From CAZDIO01 sp964505555 (GTDB lineage Bacteria > Bdellovibrionota_C > UBA2361 > SZUA-149 > CAZDIO01), in assembly GCA_964505555.1 (NCBI GenBank), contig CAZDIO010000067.1, positions 1-64,000 on the forward strand: a stretch of DNA of 64,000 nt. The letters run 5' to 3'. Below are positions 44,716-53,382 of the stretch, one piece after another (position 1 is the stretch's first letter; each line of letters opens with the position of its first letter). A program made the translations under genes and the position numbers. The notes under the pieces were generated by a model, which ran no database searches, was not told the DNA's origin, and worked only from the letters and a program-made list of their open reading frames with translations.

Positions 44716-45762
44716 ATGACGAATAAACATGTGGTTCGCTCCACATCTCTATCTCTTTGGCTCGCTTTAGTCTTTCTCATAGCGGGGGGTTCTCAGGCTA
44801 TTTGCCAAGAAGATCCAACCCGTGTGTGCGATTCTCGCCTTGGTTGTTTGAATCCAAATCCAAAACGATCTCGGATTGTGCTTTGGCATCAATCCTGGGG
44901 GGAGAATCCGAATAATATCTCTCTTCTTGGGAGAAGTAAGTTTGTTACCCATGTTGTAATTGGAAATCTCGATTACAATGAGCAGCCGCAATCAAGTGTT
45001 TCGTATAAAGTGAATCTTATTAAACAAGCAGGAATGATTCCTGTCTGGGAGCGAGATCTCTGGTTTCAAGACACCGATCACATCGGTCTTCCTGAAGCGG
45101 CACATTTTATTGAAGAACAGAAGCGGGGGATTCTTCATTTGGATCCGTATTTTTATGCCTGGTTTTTAAACAAACTTCAGAAAGAAGCAAGACAGCATAA
45201 AGTTTCTCTTACTTTTATTGATATCGAACCCCATGATGAAGCCGGGGTGATGCGTCAGATTTTAAAAGGTGATGGAACTTCCGCGTGGGCAAATTCTATC
45301 AATAAAATCGCTCGACGTGCTCTTTTAATTCCAGGAACGGTGCCTGCTCATTTTGTCTCTCCAAGTGATATGTTTATTATCCCAAATAATGGTTTTCGGG
45401 CCTTGAGTAGGCTTGGCAATAACCGAATTGCAGTAAATACTTATTTTAATTGTCTTTCCCGACTTAATTGGTCTCGCGAGCAGCAATTTGAATTTATCGG
45501 ATTATGGACAACTTCACTTTCAAGTTGCCACCGTGACGGAAATTCTTGTGAATTAAGCACCTATGGCAAATCCTGCGCCTACACCGAAGAGAGCTCAAAC
45601 CGTGCACTGTGGAGCATTGATGATATCTTTAAAAACGAGGTTTACTGGAGAGGGATGGGCAGGGGACTCTTTCTCTATGCAAACGATGAGCAAGATGATT
45701 TTGCTATCCCGAAACTCCTTTTTCGATACTGCCACCTTCATCCACAACGTTGCAAACCTTAA
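44716..45762 (+). CDS. secreted hypothetical protein (348 aa)
   Basis: Signal peptide (cleavage after about residue 28, SQA), then a Cys-rich start (VCDSRLGCLNPNP). The main body has IVLWHQSWGENPNN, THVVIGNLDYNE and LTFIDIEPHDEAGVM, alternating strands and helices with a strand-ending D-x-E. This hints at a TIM-barrel hydrolase-like fold such as glycoside-hydrolase relatives. Eight or more Cys in the mature part suggest disulfides. I recognise no family. It is flanked by terminators, so probably transcribed alone. Confidence 0.65.
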   Translation: MTNKHVVRSTSLSLWLALVFLIAGGSQAICQEDPTRVCDSRLGCLNPNPKRSRIVLWHQSWGENPNNISLLGRSKFVTHVVIGNLDYNEQPQSSVSYKVNLIKQAGMIPVWERDLWFQDTDHIGLPEAAHFIEEQKRGILHLDPYFYAWFLNKLQKEARQHKVSLTFIDIEPHDEAGVMRQILKGDGTSAWANSINKIARRALLIPGTVPAHFVSPSDMFIIPNNGFRALSRLGNNRIAVNTYFNCLSRLNWSREQQFEFIGLWTTSLSSCHRDGNSCELSTYGKSCAYTEESSNRALWSIDDIFKNEVYWRGMGRGLFLYANDEQDDFAIPKLLFRYCHLHPQRCKP

Positions 45763-45932
45763 CCCCCATACAAATATAATCGCTTTATAAACGAAGTAAG
45801 TTTCACACTAAATATTAAGGATAATAAAAAATATTTTTGCAAAAAAGTATCTGGCACTTTTTGAAATTGAAAAAAATAAATGACCCTCCGAAGTGGCATG
45901 TTGACTAACCCTAAGACATTATTGAAAAAACC

Positions 45933-45970
45933 ACCTCGGGGCCTGGCTTGCTAGACCAAGGCCCCGAGGT
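45933..45970 (-). terminator. intrinsic terminator of the TSP3-repeat gene (minus strand)
   Basis: An 11-bp GC-rich perfect stem (45933-45943 with 45960-45970) has a 16-nt loop. On the minus strand it is followed by GGTTTTTTC, and it lies about 30 bp past the stop of the minus-strand lipoprotein gene. This is a textbook arrangement. Confidence 0.82.
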
Positions 45971-46002
45971 AGGAATTACGCCCCGCTGAGAGCTCCTCCA
46001 AT

Positions 46003-47082
46003 TTACGGCACGCAGTCGCGAGTATCGGGATAGTTCTCACTCGATACCGCCGCTCGCACCTCCGCTCCGATTTGAAAATCACATTCTTTGAGCAAACCAG
46101 ATGCTCCATAGAAGCGTACTGATATTGGGTTCACTTCTGCATACCAATCCCGTGGTACGGTAATCCGGGACACCAGCATATCCTCCAAACTCACCGGACC
46201 ACCAACTTGGGATCCTGAAGAGCACGTATGGGCTGGCGAGGCACCCTGCAAAATCTTGCAGACCACCACATCCTTCGTTCCATTCGGGCGAAAGACGTCC
46301 AGCTCTATGGCCTTAAGACCCGGAAGGTTCCTCGCCAATGTGTCGCCGATGATGATAGTACTAAAGTTCAACAAGACGCTGTCAAACGCCCAACACCCAT
46401 CATCGACTCCACCTGCGGGAGCGTGAGACATAGACAAGCCCTCACACTCATCTCCACTGTGATCTTCACAGGCATCCCCAACGCCGTCATTGTCCGCGTC
46501 AGCTTGATTGGGATTGGCGACCTCGACGCAATTGTCCTCGGCATCCGAAACGCCGTCACCATCGAAGTCGGGCGAGGTCGGCTCGTTATCGTCGCAGACA
46601 TCGCCGATGCCGTCGTGGTCTTGGTCTGCTTGGTCCGGGTTTGGATCGTCCGGACAGTTGTCATCTTCATTGGCGACCCCATCTTGATCGCGATCAAGCA
46701 GCTTTTCTAGAGCTGCAACACGCTCTTCGAGATCTTCAATTTGAGCGACCGCGTCTGCCAAATCTCCTCTCAAGTTCCGCACGTCCTCAGCGACCGCGAG
46801 AATGGCCTCGCAAAGGTCCGTGATTCCGAGCTTCTCGCCCATCGCGATGACCGCGCTTTCCGGGAGCCATACAATCCCTCCGCCGATGAAGGGAAATCCA
46901 TATTGGGGTACTCCTCCAACACCACCCGTAAGGTAGAAGACCGCTACTCCTCCTTGCGCATTTTCTGCAAGGGCTTGAGCGCAGGGACCCGTGTCGTCAG
47001 GGGGTTGCGCCATGGGGCAACCAACCGCCAAGACCAGTAAGAGCACGCTTGATACCGCTAACCACCCAACATTCGTTTTCAT
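46003..47082 (-). CDS. thrombospondin type 3 repeat lipoprotein
   Basis: A 359-residue exported protein. A lipoprotein signal ends LAVGC (Cys about 22), placing it on a membrane. A short Gly-rich domain follows (GGVAVFYLTGGVGGVPQYGF), then a coiled coil (AEDVRNLRGDLADAVAQIED). Calcium-binding thrombospondin type 3 repeats come next (DRDQDGVANEDDNCPDDPNP, then DHDGIGDVCD, DFDGDGVSDAEDNC and DNDGVGDACE). The C-terminal 140 residues are a beta-rich domain with paired Cys. The open frame extends upstream, but ATG 47082 has GGAG at good spacing and a proper signal peptide. The gene is visibly richer in G and C than its neighbours, suggesting transfer. Confidence 0.85.
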   Translation of the reverse strand: MKTNVGWLAVSSVLLLVLAVGCPMAQPPDDTGPCAQALAENAQGGVAVFYLTGGVGGVPQYGFPFIGGGIVWLPESAVIAMGEKLGITDLCEAILAVAEDVRNLRGDLADAVAQIEDLEERVAALEKLLDRDQDGVANEDDNCPDDPNPDQADQDHDGIGDVCDDNEPTSPDFDGDGVSDAEDNCVEVANPNQADADNDGVGDACEDHSGDECEGLSMSHAPAGGVDDGCWAFDSVLLNFSTIIIGDTLARNLPGLKAIELDVFRPNGTKDVVVCKILQGASPAHTCSSGSQVGGPVSLEDMLVSRITVPRDWYAEVNPISVRFYGASGLLKECDFQIGAEVRAAVSSENYPDTRDCVP

Positions 47083-47435
47083 GTTCGTCTCCAAAAAACC
47101 TTGGTGCCTACTCCGGCACCAAAAACCATGTTTCCATTTCCCACTTCGGTGGGGTGCTCTAGCCATGAACTCTAGGAGAACACGCACAGGGCAACCCACC
47201 GCAAATATCTCATCTACCCAAACTAATTTAGTGTATGAAGAAGAACGCTTTAAGAATGCCCTAAACAGAAAAAGGGCATATTTAATTAGCATTTTTATGA
47301 TAAAATCGCAATGAGCACACATGACTGTTGTCACGTTCTGCGCTAAATACCTCTCTAAATAAGCTCAGACTCAACTAATAGCTAAACCGCAAAGATATCC
47401 TTGTAGTATCAACGCCAAACGTAAGGGAAAATCCA
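47083..47435. other. intergenic region between divergent genes
   Basis: About 350 bp separates the TSP3 lipoprotein (minus) from the methyltransferase (plus). Near the former is an 8-bp inverted repeat, TTGGTGCC with its complement (47101-47122), in the 5' leader of the lipoprotein mRNA. I see no further gene or clear promoter hexamers. Confidence 0.4.
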
Positions 47436-48305
47436 TTGAAACAGTCATTCAAAGACTTTATCGTTGCGGCAAAAACGTTTGTTAAAGACGCTTATTTTCA
47501 ACATGAAAACGAGCTTGCTCCCTCTCACTGGCTCTATTTAAATGAAAAGGAATATTTTAAGACACTTCCCAAAGAGATCCTAACTGAAGTTTCTCAAGCG
47601 ATGATCACTGAGGAGAACTTACAATCATTTCAAGCGCGAGATTGGCGCACGTACTTTTCAAATAAACTCTCTGGAAAAGGTTTAGAAATCGGCCCTCTCC
47701 ACCGCCCCATGGTTCGCCATCCAGGAATGGAGATCGATTACATCGATCGCTGCACCGTAGCAGAACTACGAGAGCACTATCCTGAATTAAATAACCTTCC
47801 CCTTGTCGAACCACACATTATCGGCGATGCCCAAACCCTTGAAGGGGTTCCAAACAAGAGTTATGATTTCGTTATTGCCGCTCATGTTATTGAACACATG
47901 AAAAACCCACTTGGTGCGCTGGAGGCATGGTGCCGGGTTACCCGACCGGGTGGAAAGGTCTATCTTATTGTTCCTGATAAGCGTGTAATCTTTGATAAAC
48001 ACCGGTTACGGACAACCCTTGAACATATCATTCTTGATTACCGAGAACCTTCTGCTGAACGTGACTTTGAACACTACCATGAGTATGGAATGTTTGTTCA
48101 CGATAAGAAAGAAGAGGAGGCGTTAGAAGAAGCAGAGCGCTTAATTCGCACTGATTACAGTATTCATTTCCATGTGTTTCTTCCCACCGATATTATAAAT
48201 CTACTGCGGTGGTTTTCAGAAAATGTCTCAAAGATAAGTATTCTTGAAGGTCCAACTACCTCACCAGGAAGCGATGAATTTCATCTCCTCCTTGAAGTTC
48301 AGTAA
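47436..48305 (+). CDS. SAM-dependent methyltransferase (type 11-like)
   Basis: A class I methyltransferase domain lies in the middle: GKGLEIGPLHRPM is the SAM-binding loop, YDFVIAAHVIEHMKNPLGAL the following strand/helix with the family His, and RVTRPGGKVYLIVPDK the next. Such proteins are common in polysaccharide and glycan clusters, but here the gene stands alone. Start is TTG at 47436 with AAGGGA upstream, since no ATG is available before the conserved part. The substrate is unknown. Confidence 0.8.
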   Translation: MKQSFKDFIVAAKTFVKDAYFQHENELAPSHWLYLNEKEYFKTLPKEILTEVSQAMITEENLQSFQARDWRTYFSNKLSGKGLEIGPLHRPMVRHPGMEIDYIDRCTVAELREHYPELNNLPLVEPHIIGDAQTLEGVPNKSYDFVIAAHVIEHMKNPLGALEAWCRVTRPGGKVYLIVPDKRVIFDKHRLRTTLEHIILDYREPSAERDFEHYHEYGMFVHDKKEEEALEEAERLIRTDYSIHFHVFLPTDIINLLRWFSENVSKISILEGPTTSPGSDEFHLLLEVQ

Positions 48306-48319
48306 ATGAAATAGGCTAC

Positions 48320-48889
48320 TTATTGTTCGGTCCCTTCAGTGGTGCTTTTTGAAAGCTTAGAAAACAAGGACCGGTAATGGATAAGGGGAAATCCCCCCGA
48401 ACTTGTTCGATAGGTTTCTAAAATTCGCTTTGTTGCCGTAAGTCGTCGAGGTTTTACCGGCACTCCCTCTAAATCCATACTTGGCCTAACCAGAAAGACT
48501 ATTGCTTGCGCCAAAATGGCAAAGAAAGCAGAGAGAACCAAATTTGCAACTACAATTGCAATCAACGGATATGACTCTCCAGGAATTCTCTTTAAAAGCA
48601 AGGGAAGGCGAATCAGATCGCTACCAAACAGCTCAACACTAAAATTCTCCTCTTTCGGCACAATAGATGCAGCCGTCTGAGAGATATCAGGTTGACTTCT
48701 TAATGACCATACCTCCCACCGTACCATCTGTCGGCAAATAACCTCCGGAGCAGGAAGAACTCGAGGAAATAACCTGTTTGCACCATGAACTGGAAGACAG
48801 CCATCGGTGCCCCACTTTAAAATAACAAGCATTGCGGTAATGCTTAAAAATACAAGGAGAAATTTTTTAACCGAAAACAACTCAAACAT
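48320..48889 (-). CDS. hypothetical membrane protein (189 aa)
   Basis: Two hydrophobic segments are visible, about residues 8-25 and 108-132 (LIAIVVANLVLSAFFAILAQ), separated by a likely periplasmic loop of about 80 residues with two Cys. The C-terminal tail is basic and cytoplasmic by the positive-inside rule. I do not recognise the family. It lies tail-to-tail with the methyltransferase gene. Confidence 0.6.
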   Translation of the reverse strand: MFELFSVKKFLLVFLSITAMLVILKWGTDGCLPVHGANRLFPRVLPAPEVICRQMVRWEVWSLRSQPDISQTAASIVPKEENFSVELFGSDLIRLPLLLKRIPGESYPLIAIVVANLVLSAFFAILAQAIVFLVRPSMDLEGVPVKPRRLTATKRILETYRTSSGGFPLIHYRSLFSKLSKSTTEGTEQ

Positions 48890-48923
48890 ACTAACCTCAA
48901 AAAACCTATAATCGATTTATGCT

Positions 48924-49163
48924 TTACTGCTTTTTTCGAAGCGCTTCAGCGCGCTTACGATCAGCCGCTCTCTCTCTTTCCTCATCCACGATAACCAGCT
49001 TTCCAGCTTGAATGAGACGAAAAAGCCGAGAAATTTGCTCTGACTCTTCAGGATCGATAACACCATCTTTATGGATGAGATCGATAAACGCCTCGTGCTC
49101 AGCACTCGTCATCACCCCATCTTCAATGGCTCGATCGAATACCTCTTTAATGTTAATAGACAT
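48924..49163 (-). CDS. small hypothetical protein, EF-hand/TerB-like helices (79 aa)
   Basis: A small acidic, fully helical protein. KEVFDRAIEDGVMTSAEHEAFIDLI and HKDGVIDPEESEQISRLF form two similar helix-loop-helix units. The loop D-G-V-I-D-P-E-E-S-E resembles an EF-hand-like or TerB-like turn. The tail is highly charged. The start is ATG 49163, with AAGGG 9 bp upstream, rather than ATG 49172, which would abut that site. Confidence 0.65.
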   Translation of the reverse strand: MSINIKEVFDRAIEDGVMTSAEHEAFIDLIHKDGVIDPEESEQISRLFRLIQAGKLVIVDEERERAADRKRAEALRKKQ

Positions 49164-49328
49164 GGCTATCATCCCTTAATAAAAAGCGACCACTCATAGA
49201 TCTATTATGCATGATCGTTACAAAAAAGAGGCATAGAAAATTCATAGTTGAAAAACCGGTGTAGTTTTAATGATTTGTATCTCTATTTATATTGAAAAAA
49301 CCGCATATTCTTTGAGAGTGGAAACACC

Positions 49329-50273
49329 GTGCTTGATCGCCTAGCCCTTTTATTTGTTAGGACCCTTATCTTTCTCCTCGACTGCCTTCCAGAAAAAGCT
49401 GCGATCGTTCTTGCTCATACTTTTATCAAATTTGTTTTCCTCCTCATGCCTCGGTATCGACAAGTTGCAGCGATTAATATCCAATTTGCATTTCCAAATA
49501 AATCACCGGCAGAGTGTCTTTCCATATTCAAAGAAAGTAAACGTACCCTCGCTAAGCATTTAGTCTACTTTGCACGAATTACCCATCTCACAACGGAATC
49601 GGTTAACAGGATGGTGGACTACAAAGATGCAGCATCTCTTTGCCGATCCGTTGCCGCAAAAAATCCTGATGTAGGAATCTTATTTGTCACGATGCATTTT
49701 GGTCCGTTTGAATTACTCGTACAAGCTCATTGTTTCTCTTTTCGACCAGTTTCCTACCTTGCGCGAAGTTTTGGTTTGCCCAAGCTTGATGCGTGGTGGA
49801 ATGCGCGACGTGAGCTTTTTGGCAACAAGGTCTTTGGACGAGAAGGGGGCTATCGGGAAATTATTAAAAGACTTACTGAAAAAAGAGATGTTGGCCTTCT
49901 TTGTGACCAAAATGTAACGCGTAATCACGCTGTATTTGTAGATTTTTTTGGCACAAAAGCAGCCACAACAAAAACGGTAGCCCTTGCTTCAATTCGGGCA
50001 AAAGCACCAGTAATCCTTCTCTCGGCTATCGAGACCGCACCCGGAAGATATCGAGTAGATGCAGAAGAGCTTGGAAAAGCAGAAGAAGAGCAGGGGAGCA
50101 GCAATGAAAAGGTTGAACGTTTTACCCAACGTCTTAACAAGAGTCTTGAAGAGATAATTCGAGCCCAACCCACGCAGTGGTTTTGGATCCATCGGCGCTG
50201 GAAAACAAGACCAGAAGGGGAGGAGGAAAACTTCTACACAGAGAAGCTTCGAGCTCAGGGAGAAAATACCTAA
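49329..50273 (+). CDS. lysophospholipid/lipid A acyltransferase family protein (LpxL/HtrB-like)
   Basis: A 314-residue inner-membrane acyltransferase with an N-terminal hydrophobic anchor. The catalytic H-x4-E-type motif is in VTMHFGPFELLVQ (about residues 118-130), followed by RSFGLPKLDAWWNARRE and LLCDQNV. It ends with PTQWFWIHRRWKTRP, which is diagnostic of the LpxL/HtrB family that adds secondary acyl chains to lipid A. It starts with GTG. Its presence argues for lipopolysaccharide in this organism. Confidence 0.9.
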   Translation: MLDRLALLFVRTLIFLLDCLPEKAAIVLAHTFIKFVFLLMPRYRQVAAINIQFAFPNKSPAECLSIFKESKRTLAKHLVYFARITHLTTESVNRMVDYKDAASLCRSVAAKNPDVGILFVTMHFGPFELLVQAHCFSFRPVSYLARSFGLPKLDAWWNARRELFGNKVFGREGGYREIIKRLTEKRDVGLLCDQNVTRNHAVFVDFFGTKAATTKTVALASIRAKAPVILLSAIETAPGRYRVDAEELGKAEEEQGSSNEKVERFTQRLNKSLEEIIRAQPTQWFWIHRRWKTRPEGEEENFYTEKLRAQGENT

Positions 50274-50282
50274 AGGTCCCCC

Positions 50283-50741
50283 TTATACAAACGCCACCAA
50301 ATCCTTATTGAGCGTGGCAACAATGTAATCCACAATATCTTTTACCGAGATAATACCAATTGGGCAGTTTTCATCATCAACAATGGGGATATGTCGATAT
50401 CCACCTTCTGACATCATATTGAGTGCAAACGCTAATGTGGTCGTCATCTGTTCAGTATGTGGGGCAGGGGTCATCACCTCAGAGATAAGCGTCGTTGAAA
50501 GGTTCATCTCACTTCCAGCAACTTTTAGCGTTACATCTCTTTCCGTAAAAATCCCCACAAGCTTCTGTTCATCATTAACAATTATTACGCAACCAACTTT
50601 ATGACTTTTTAACGTGTCGATTGCAGATTTAATGGAATCATTTTCACGTATCACTAATGGCTCACGGGGATTTAGTAAGCCAACACTTTTTGAGAGAAAC
50701 TTTTTATCAACGATTCCAAAATTGACTGGTGCGGCACTCAT
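50283..50741 (-). CDS. CBS domain pair protein
   Basis: A 152-residue protein made of two CBS motifs: SIKSAIDTLKSHKVGCVIIVNDEQKLVGIFTERDV and LAFALNMMSEGGYRHIPIVDDENCPIGIISVKDIV. Such Bateman modules bind adenine nucleotides and act as energy sensors. It follows the DUF342 gene after 3 bp on the same strand, so the two are probably co-expressed; its partner is unknown. Confidence 0.88.
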   Translation of the reverse strand: MSAAPVNFGIVDKKFLSKSVGLLNPREPLVIRENDSIKSAIDTLKSHKVGCVIIVNDEQKLVGIFTERDVTLKVAGSEMNLSTTLISEVMTPAPHTEQMTTTLAFALNMMSEGGYRHIPIVDDENCPIGIISVKDIVDYIVATLNKDLVAFV

Positions 50742-50744
50742 AGT

Positions 50745-52331
50745 TCATCCTTCGGTATTTTGCTTATTTTTCTTAATGGTTACATCACAAAGAAGCGGTT
50801 TTAATTCGGTTGTTACAAATTCTTTTGTCTCCGGTAAGTATTCAATGCTTTTTGGACCTATAATCTCCTCATCTGCAATAAATACCTTCTCTCCAGCATG
50901 AATCTCTACTCCTCGATGGAGCTTCTCTAAAATATTGACGCGAAACATTGTGTTGTATTGCGCAGTGGTAAGTAGCTCAACTTGCTTACGGTGAAAGTGG
51001 TCAATGGTTTTTTGCACCGCAACAAGTTTGTGATGAAGTCCCACCATTTTTGTATAGTGTGGTTCTGATAGTTTCTCTATTCGTTCTACTTTTTCACTTA
51101 ACGGTCCAAGTTGGAGTTTTAATAACTCTTCTACTTCCATACATTGCTGAAGTGACTGTAAAAGCTCTGTATATTCTCTTGTTGATTCAACATCACTACA
51201 GAGATGAATCACGGTCTTACTTTCTCGAGGCGAACCGATAATCAGCGCTTCGACTCCGCACACCGTATAGGTAATTCCGCCAATGAGCCGTCCATGAGGA
51301 ATAAGGAGTGTCTCTTTTGTTCGCAGGTAGCAGTTTAAAATCTCTCGCTCTACTTCAATATTTCTTTCTGCTTCAACACTTGAGCTTTGAATTCTCTGTG
51401 CTTTTACAACCCCATTTGCTTTAATGTGAGTGCTTCGTTCCTGAAGGATTTCATCGAGCATTCTTGAGTCAACCGTCTCTGCCACCTGCACATGACCGAT
51501 CTGTAACGCACCACAGATCGTTCCCTGAACCACAATTCCTGCTCCAGTGCTCTCAAGGTAGCCATTATCAACATCGCCTTTTACCTCAATATCTTGTCGG
51601 GCGCGCACCTTAAAACTGCGCTGAACATTTCCGGCAACAACAACTCCTCCTATAAAATCAATATTCCCTGTTTGGAAATCGACATTGTTACTAATCCCTA
51701 ACTGCTGTTCAATTTTTACCTTTCCGCCTTCAACATTTAAATATCCAGCTACCTTAGCAATTAGCGTGTCGTATGAGGTTTTTTCATCTCTTGGAACAAA
51801 TTCAATCGTATCATCATACGTGATGGATACTTCTTTTCCCGGCTTTGAAGTAATCACACTGCCAAGAACATCCGTGCCAGGAGTTCCGGAAGTAGGGGGA
51901 TAAATTCTTGCAATCGGGGTATTGGCCTCAATGTTATCAAAAAGATGGAGATAACGAAGATCAACAAAGGTATCATCTTTAAACTTCTCCCCGGGACGAT
52001 ACGGTTTTACTAGATAGACAATTTTTCCATCTTTTCCCTCCACCGCAGAGCTGCCTTTTGAGACTCGACGCTCAATCACATCACTTCCTTGATGAAGAGT
52101 TTGAACGATGTTGTCGATGACATCAACGTTGAGCAGGTTTCTCTCAACACTCTCTCCAAGAAGTGCCACGACCTCATCGCGTGTGACCTTTCCTGAGTGC
52201 TCTGAGAATTCAGGTTTTCTTAAGCAGTCTAAAAAAAGTTTTAATTTGTCCTTACTTACTTTAGCAACGATCGTGAGGCGATCGGAATGTCGCTCAAATG
52301 CTTTAGAAAGTGATTCTTGTTTTTCGCTCAC
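50745..52331 (-). CDS. FapA/DUF342 family protein
   Basis: A 528-residue protein of the FapA family. The middle and C-terminal part is a right-handed beta-helix-like run with repeated Gly/Val-rich strands (NVDFQTGNIDFIGGVVVAGN, RARQDIEVKGDVDNGYLEST, GIVVQGTICGALQIGHVQ), then a coiled coil (about 400-470). The N-terminal 140 residues are mixed. FapA proteins are often annotated as flagellar assembly protein A, though many occur without flagella; no flagellar genes lie nearby. It is the first gene of a pair with the CBS protein. Confidence 0.85.
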   Translation of the reverse strand: MSEKQESLSKAFERHSDRLTIVAKVSKDKLKLFLDCLRKPEFSEHSGKVTRDEVVALLGESVERNLLNVDVIDNIVQTLHQGSDVIERRVSKGSSAVEGKDGKIVYLVKPYRPGEKFKDDTFVDLRYLHLFDNIEANTPIARIYPPTSGTPGTDVLGSVITSKPGKEVSITYDDTIEFVPRDEKTSYDTLIAKVAGYLNVEGGKVKIEQQLGISNNVDFQTGNIDFIGGVVVAGNVQRSFKVRARQDIEVKGDVDNGYLESTGAGIVVQGTICGALQIGHVQVAETVDSRMLDEILQERSTHIKANGVVKAQRIQSSSVEAERNIEVEREILNCYLRTKETLLIPHGRLIGGITYTVCGVEALIIGSPRESKTVIHLCSDVESTREYTELLQSLQQCMEVEELLKLQLGPLSEKVERIEKLSEPHYTKMVGLHHKLVAVQKTIDHFHRKQVELLTTAQYNTMFRVNILEKLHRGVEIHAGEKVFIADEEIIGPKSIEYLPETKEFVTTELKPLLCDVTIKKNKQNTEG

Positions 52332-52499
52332 TGCTTCGCCTCAGCTACTTCTGGGTAGACAGTATAAATATCGGCAAACAAGGCCTTTTTCTCGACTGAA
52401 TTCCAAGGAAGTAGAATGGCAGTTCTACAAATTAAATTTGAATATCACTCTTTGAGACTGTTAGACTTAACTCAACTTAGATGAACAAAGACAAACATC
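52332..52499. other. upstream region of the FapA gene and of the structured RNA region
   Basis: The region should contain the minus-strand promoter of the FapA-family gene and, on the plus strand, any promoter of the structured region that follows. An AT-rich stretch at about 52364-52376 could be a -10 region in either direction. Nothing is decisive. Confidence 0.3.
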
Positions 52500-53295
52500 A
52501 AGGTCAGTGGTTTTTGAGCGTCCCAGCTACTTTTTCCAGAGGAAGTACTGGGGGTGACAAACAGAGAGCATTTTGCTCAAGCGTGAGAACGAAAAGAGAT
52601 TTCACGCAGCGTTGTTGCAGGGCTCACAAAAGGTCGATGTAACGTAGGTGGTTTTCTACAATCCTTTTGAAGCTCCCAACATGACAATTTAAAACGGTAG
52701 AAGAGACCTGCTGAGTTTATATGGAGTGTGTCGAGTGTTCGGCATAGTCCATGGGACGAGACGGTAAATACTTACACTCACTAAAAAATGCTGTGATGAT
52801 TGATGCGAACAGCTCTCATCACTTGCTGGTTCACGGAGTCCGGCACGCTCACGAGTCAACTTGCCCCCTCAGGGAAGCAGTTGCCAAGTAGCGTTGCCGG
52901 GCTCCTCTTCAAACAGGTTCGAGTAAATACCGTCAGTCCTTCAGTTATTTAGTCGTGGTCAGAAAAAATAATTTTTTCCGACTACGACGTTAAGCCGTAG
53001 AAGGTTCATGTAGGTTTCGTCTCTCTCTAGCATGCTTAAGCGATCACCATGGGGAGCGTTTTAGCATGCTAGAAGATGAGACTGATATTGGGTTTGAAAG
53101 AGTGCTCCCAACGCTAGGCCTGTAGAGGGAAAACATGCGATTGGTGGGGACCGGCTGCATGTTGTTTGTTGCGGAACACTCTTTCTAGAACCCTTAGGTA
53201 AAAAAGCTGTGGTTTCCTGGTTAACCAGAGGTTGATACACAGCGTTTGACGGTTCGTCGTAGTCACATTAAAGCTCTTAAAAGAAGAGCGCTAAA
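52500..53295 (+). ncRNA. candidate large structured non-coding RNA (about 0.75-0.8 kb)
   Basis: No credible ORF, yet the DNA folds into many strong local stems in order. 52522-52532 pairs with 52543-52552 (one bulge). 52581-52586 pairs with 52602-52607. 52724-52729 pairs with 52774-52779. A possible H-type pseudoknot uses 52790-52794 with 52809-52813 and 52795-52799 with 52816-52820. A 13-bp helix, 52836-52848 with 52891-52904, has one bulged T and encloses a further hairpin. A 17-bp helix is 52952-52968 with 52972-52988. A two-part stem is 53019-53023/53078-53082 plus 53027-53036/53063-53072. A 9-bp stem, 53096-53104 with 53177-53185, encloses 53132-53138/53157-53163. The last stem is 53206-53211 with 53238-53243. 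I find no RNase P, tmRNA or SRP signatures. Strand and ends are inferred. Confidence 0.5.
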
Positions 53296-53300
53296 AGGTG

Positions 53301-53382
53301 AATTGGGGTACTTATAAAAGAAATTGCCCAATTATAATTCGACTGATAAGAAACCTTATCGGGCAAAGACAGGAGGTTTATC
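53301..53382 (+). promoter_or_regulatory. switch-like 5' leader of a micro-ORF
   Basis: Two mutually exclusive pairings share the CCC at 53327-53329: AATTGGG (53301-53307) with CCCAATT (53327-53333), or TTGCCC (53324-53329) with GGGCAA (53361-53366). The second stacks directly on hairpin GATAAG/CTTATC (53345-53350 with 53355-53360). A further weak pairing of 53345-53355 with 53375-53382 would cover the Shine-Dalgarno AGGAGG (53371-53376). This is the layout of a translational switch or attenuator, although no known riboswitch class fits. Confidence 0.4.

Noticed and set aside
46228..46710. 160-codon plus-strand ORF opposite the TSP3-repeat gene
   Set aside because: Its repetitive hydrophobic sequence is the shadow of the Asp-rich repeats on the other strand.
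52500..53295. RNase P RNA, tmRNA, SRP RNA or group I/II intron as identity of the structured region
   Set aside because: The conserved cores (GAAAGTCCGGGCTC for RNase P, a TTCGANTCC T-arm and tag frame for tmRNA, GGAAGCAGCC for SRP, group II domain V) were looked for on both strands and not found. AT-AGTCC and ACGGTAAAT segments faintly like group I motifs are in the wrong order.
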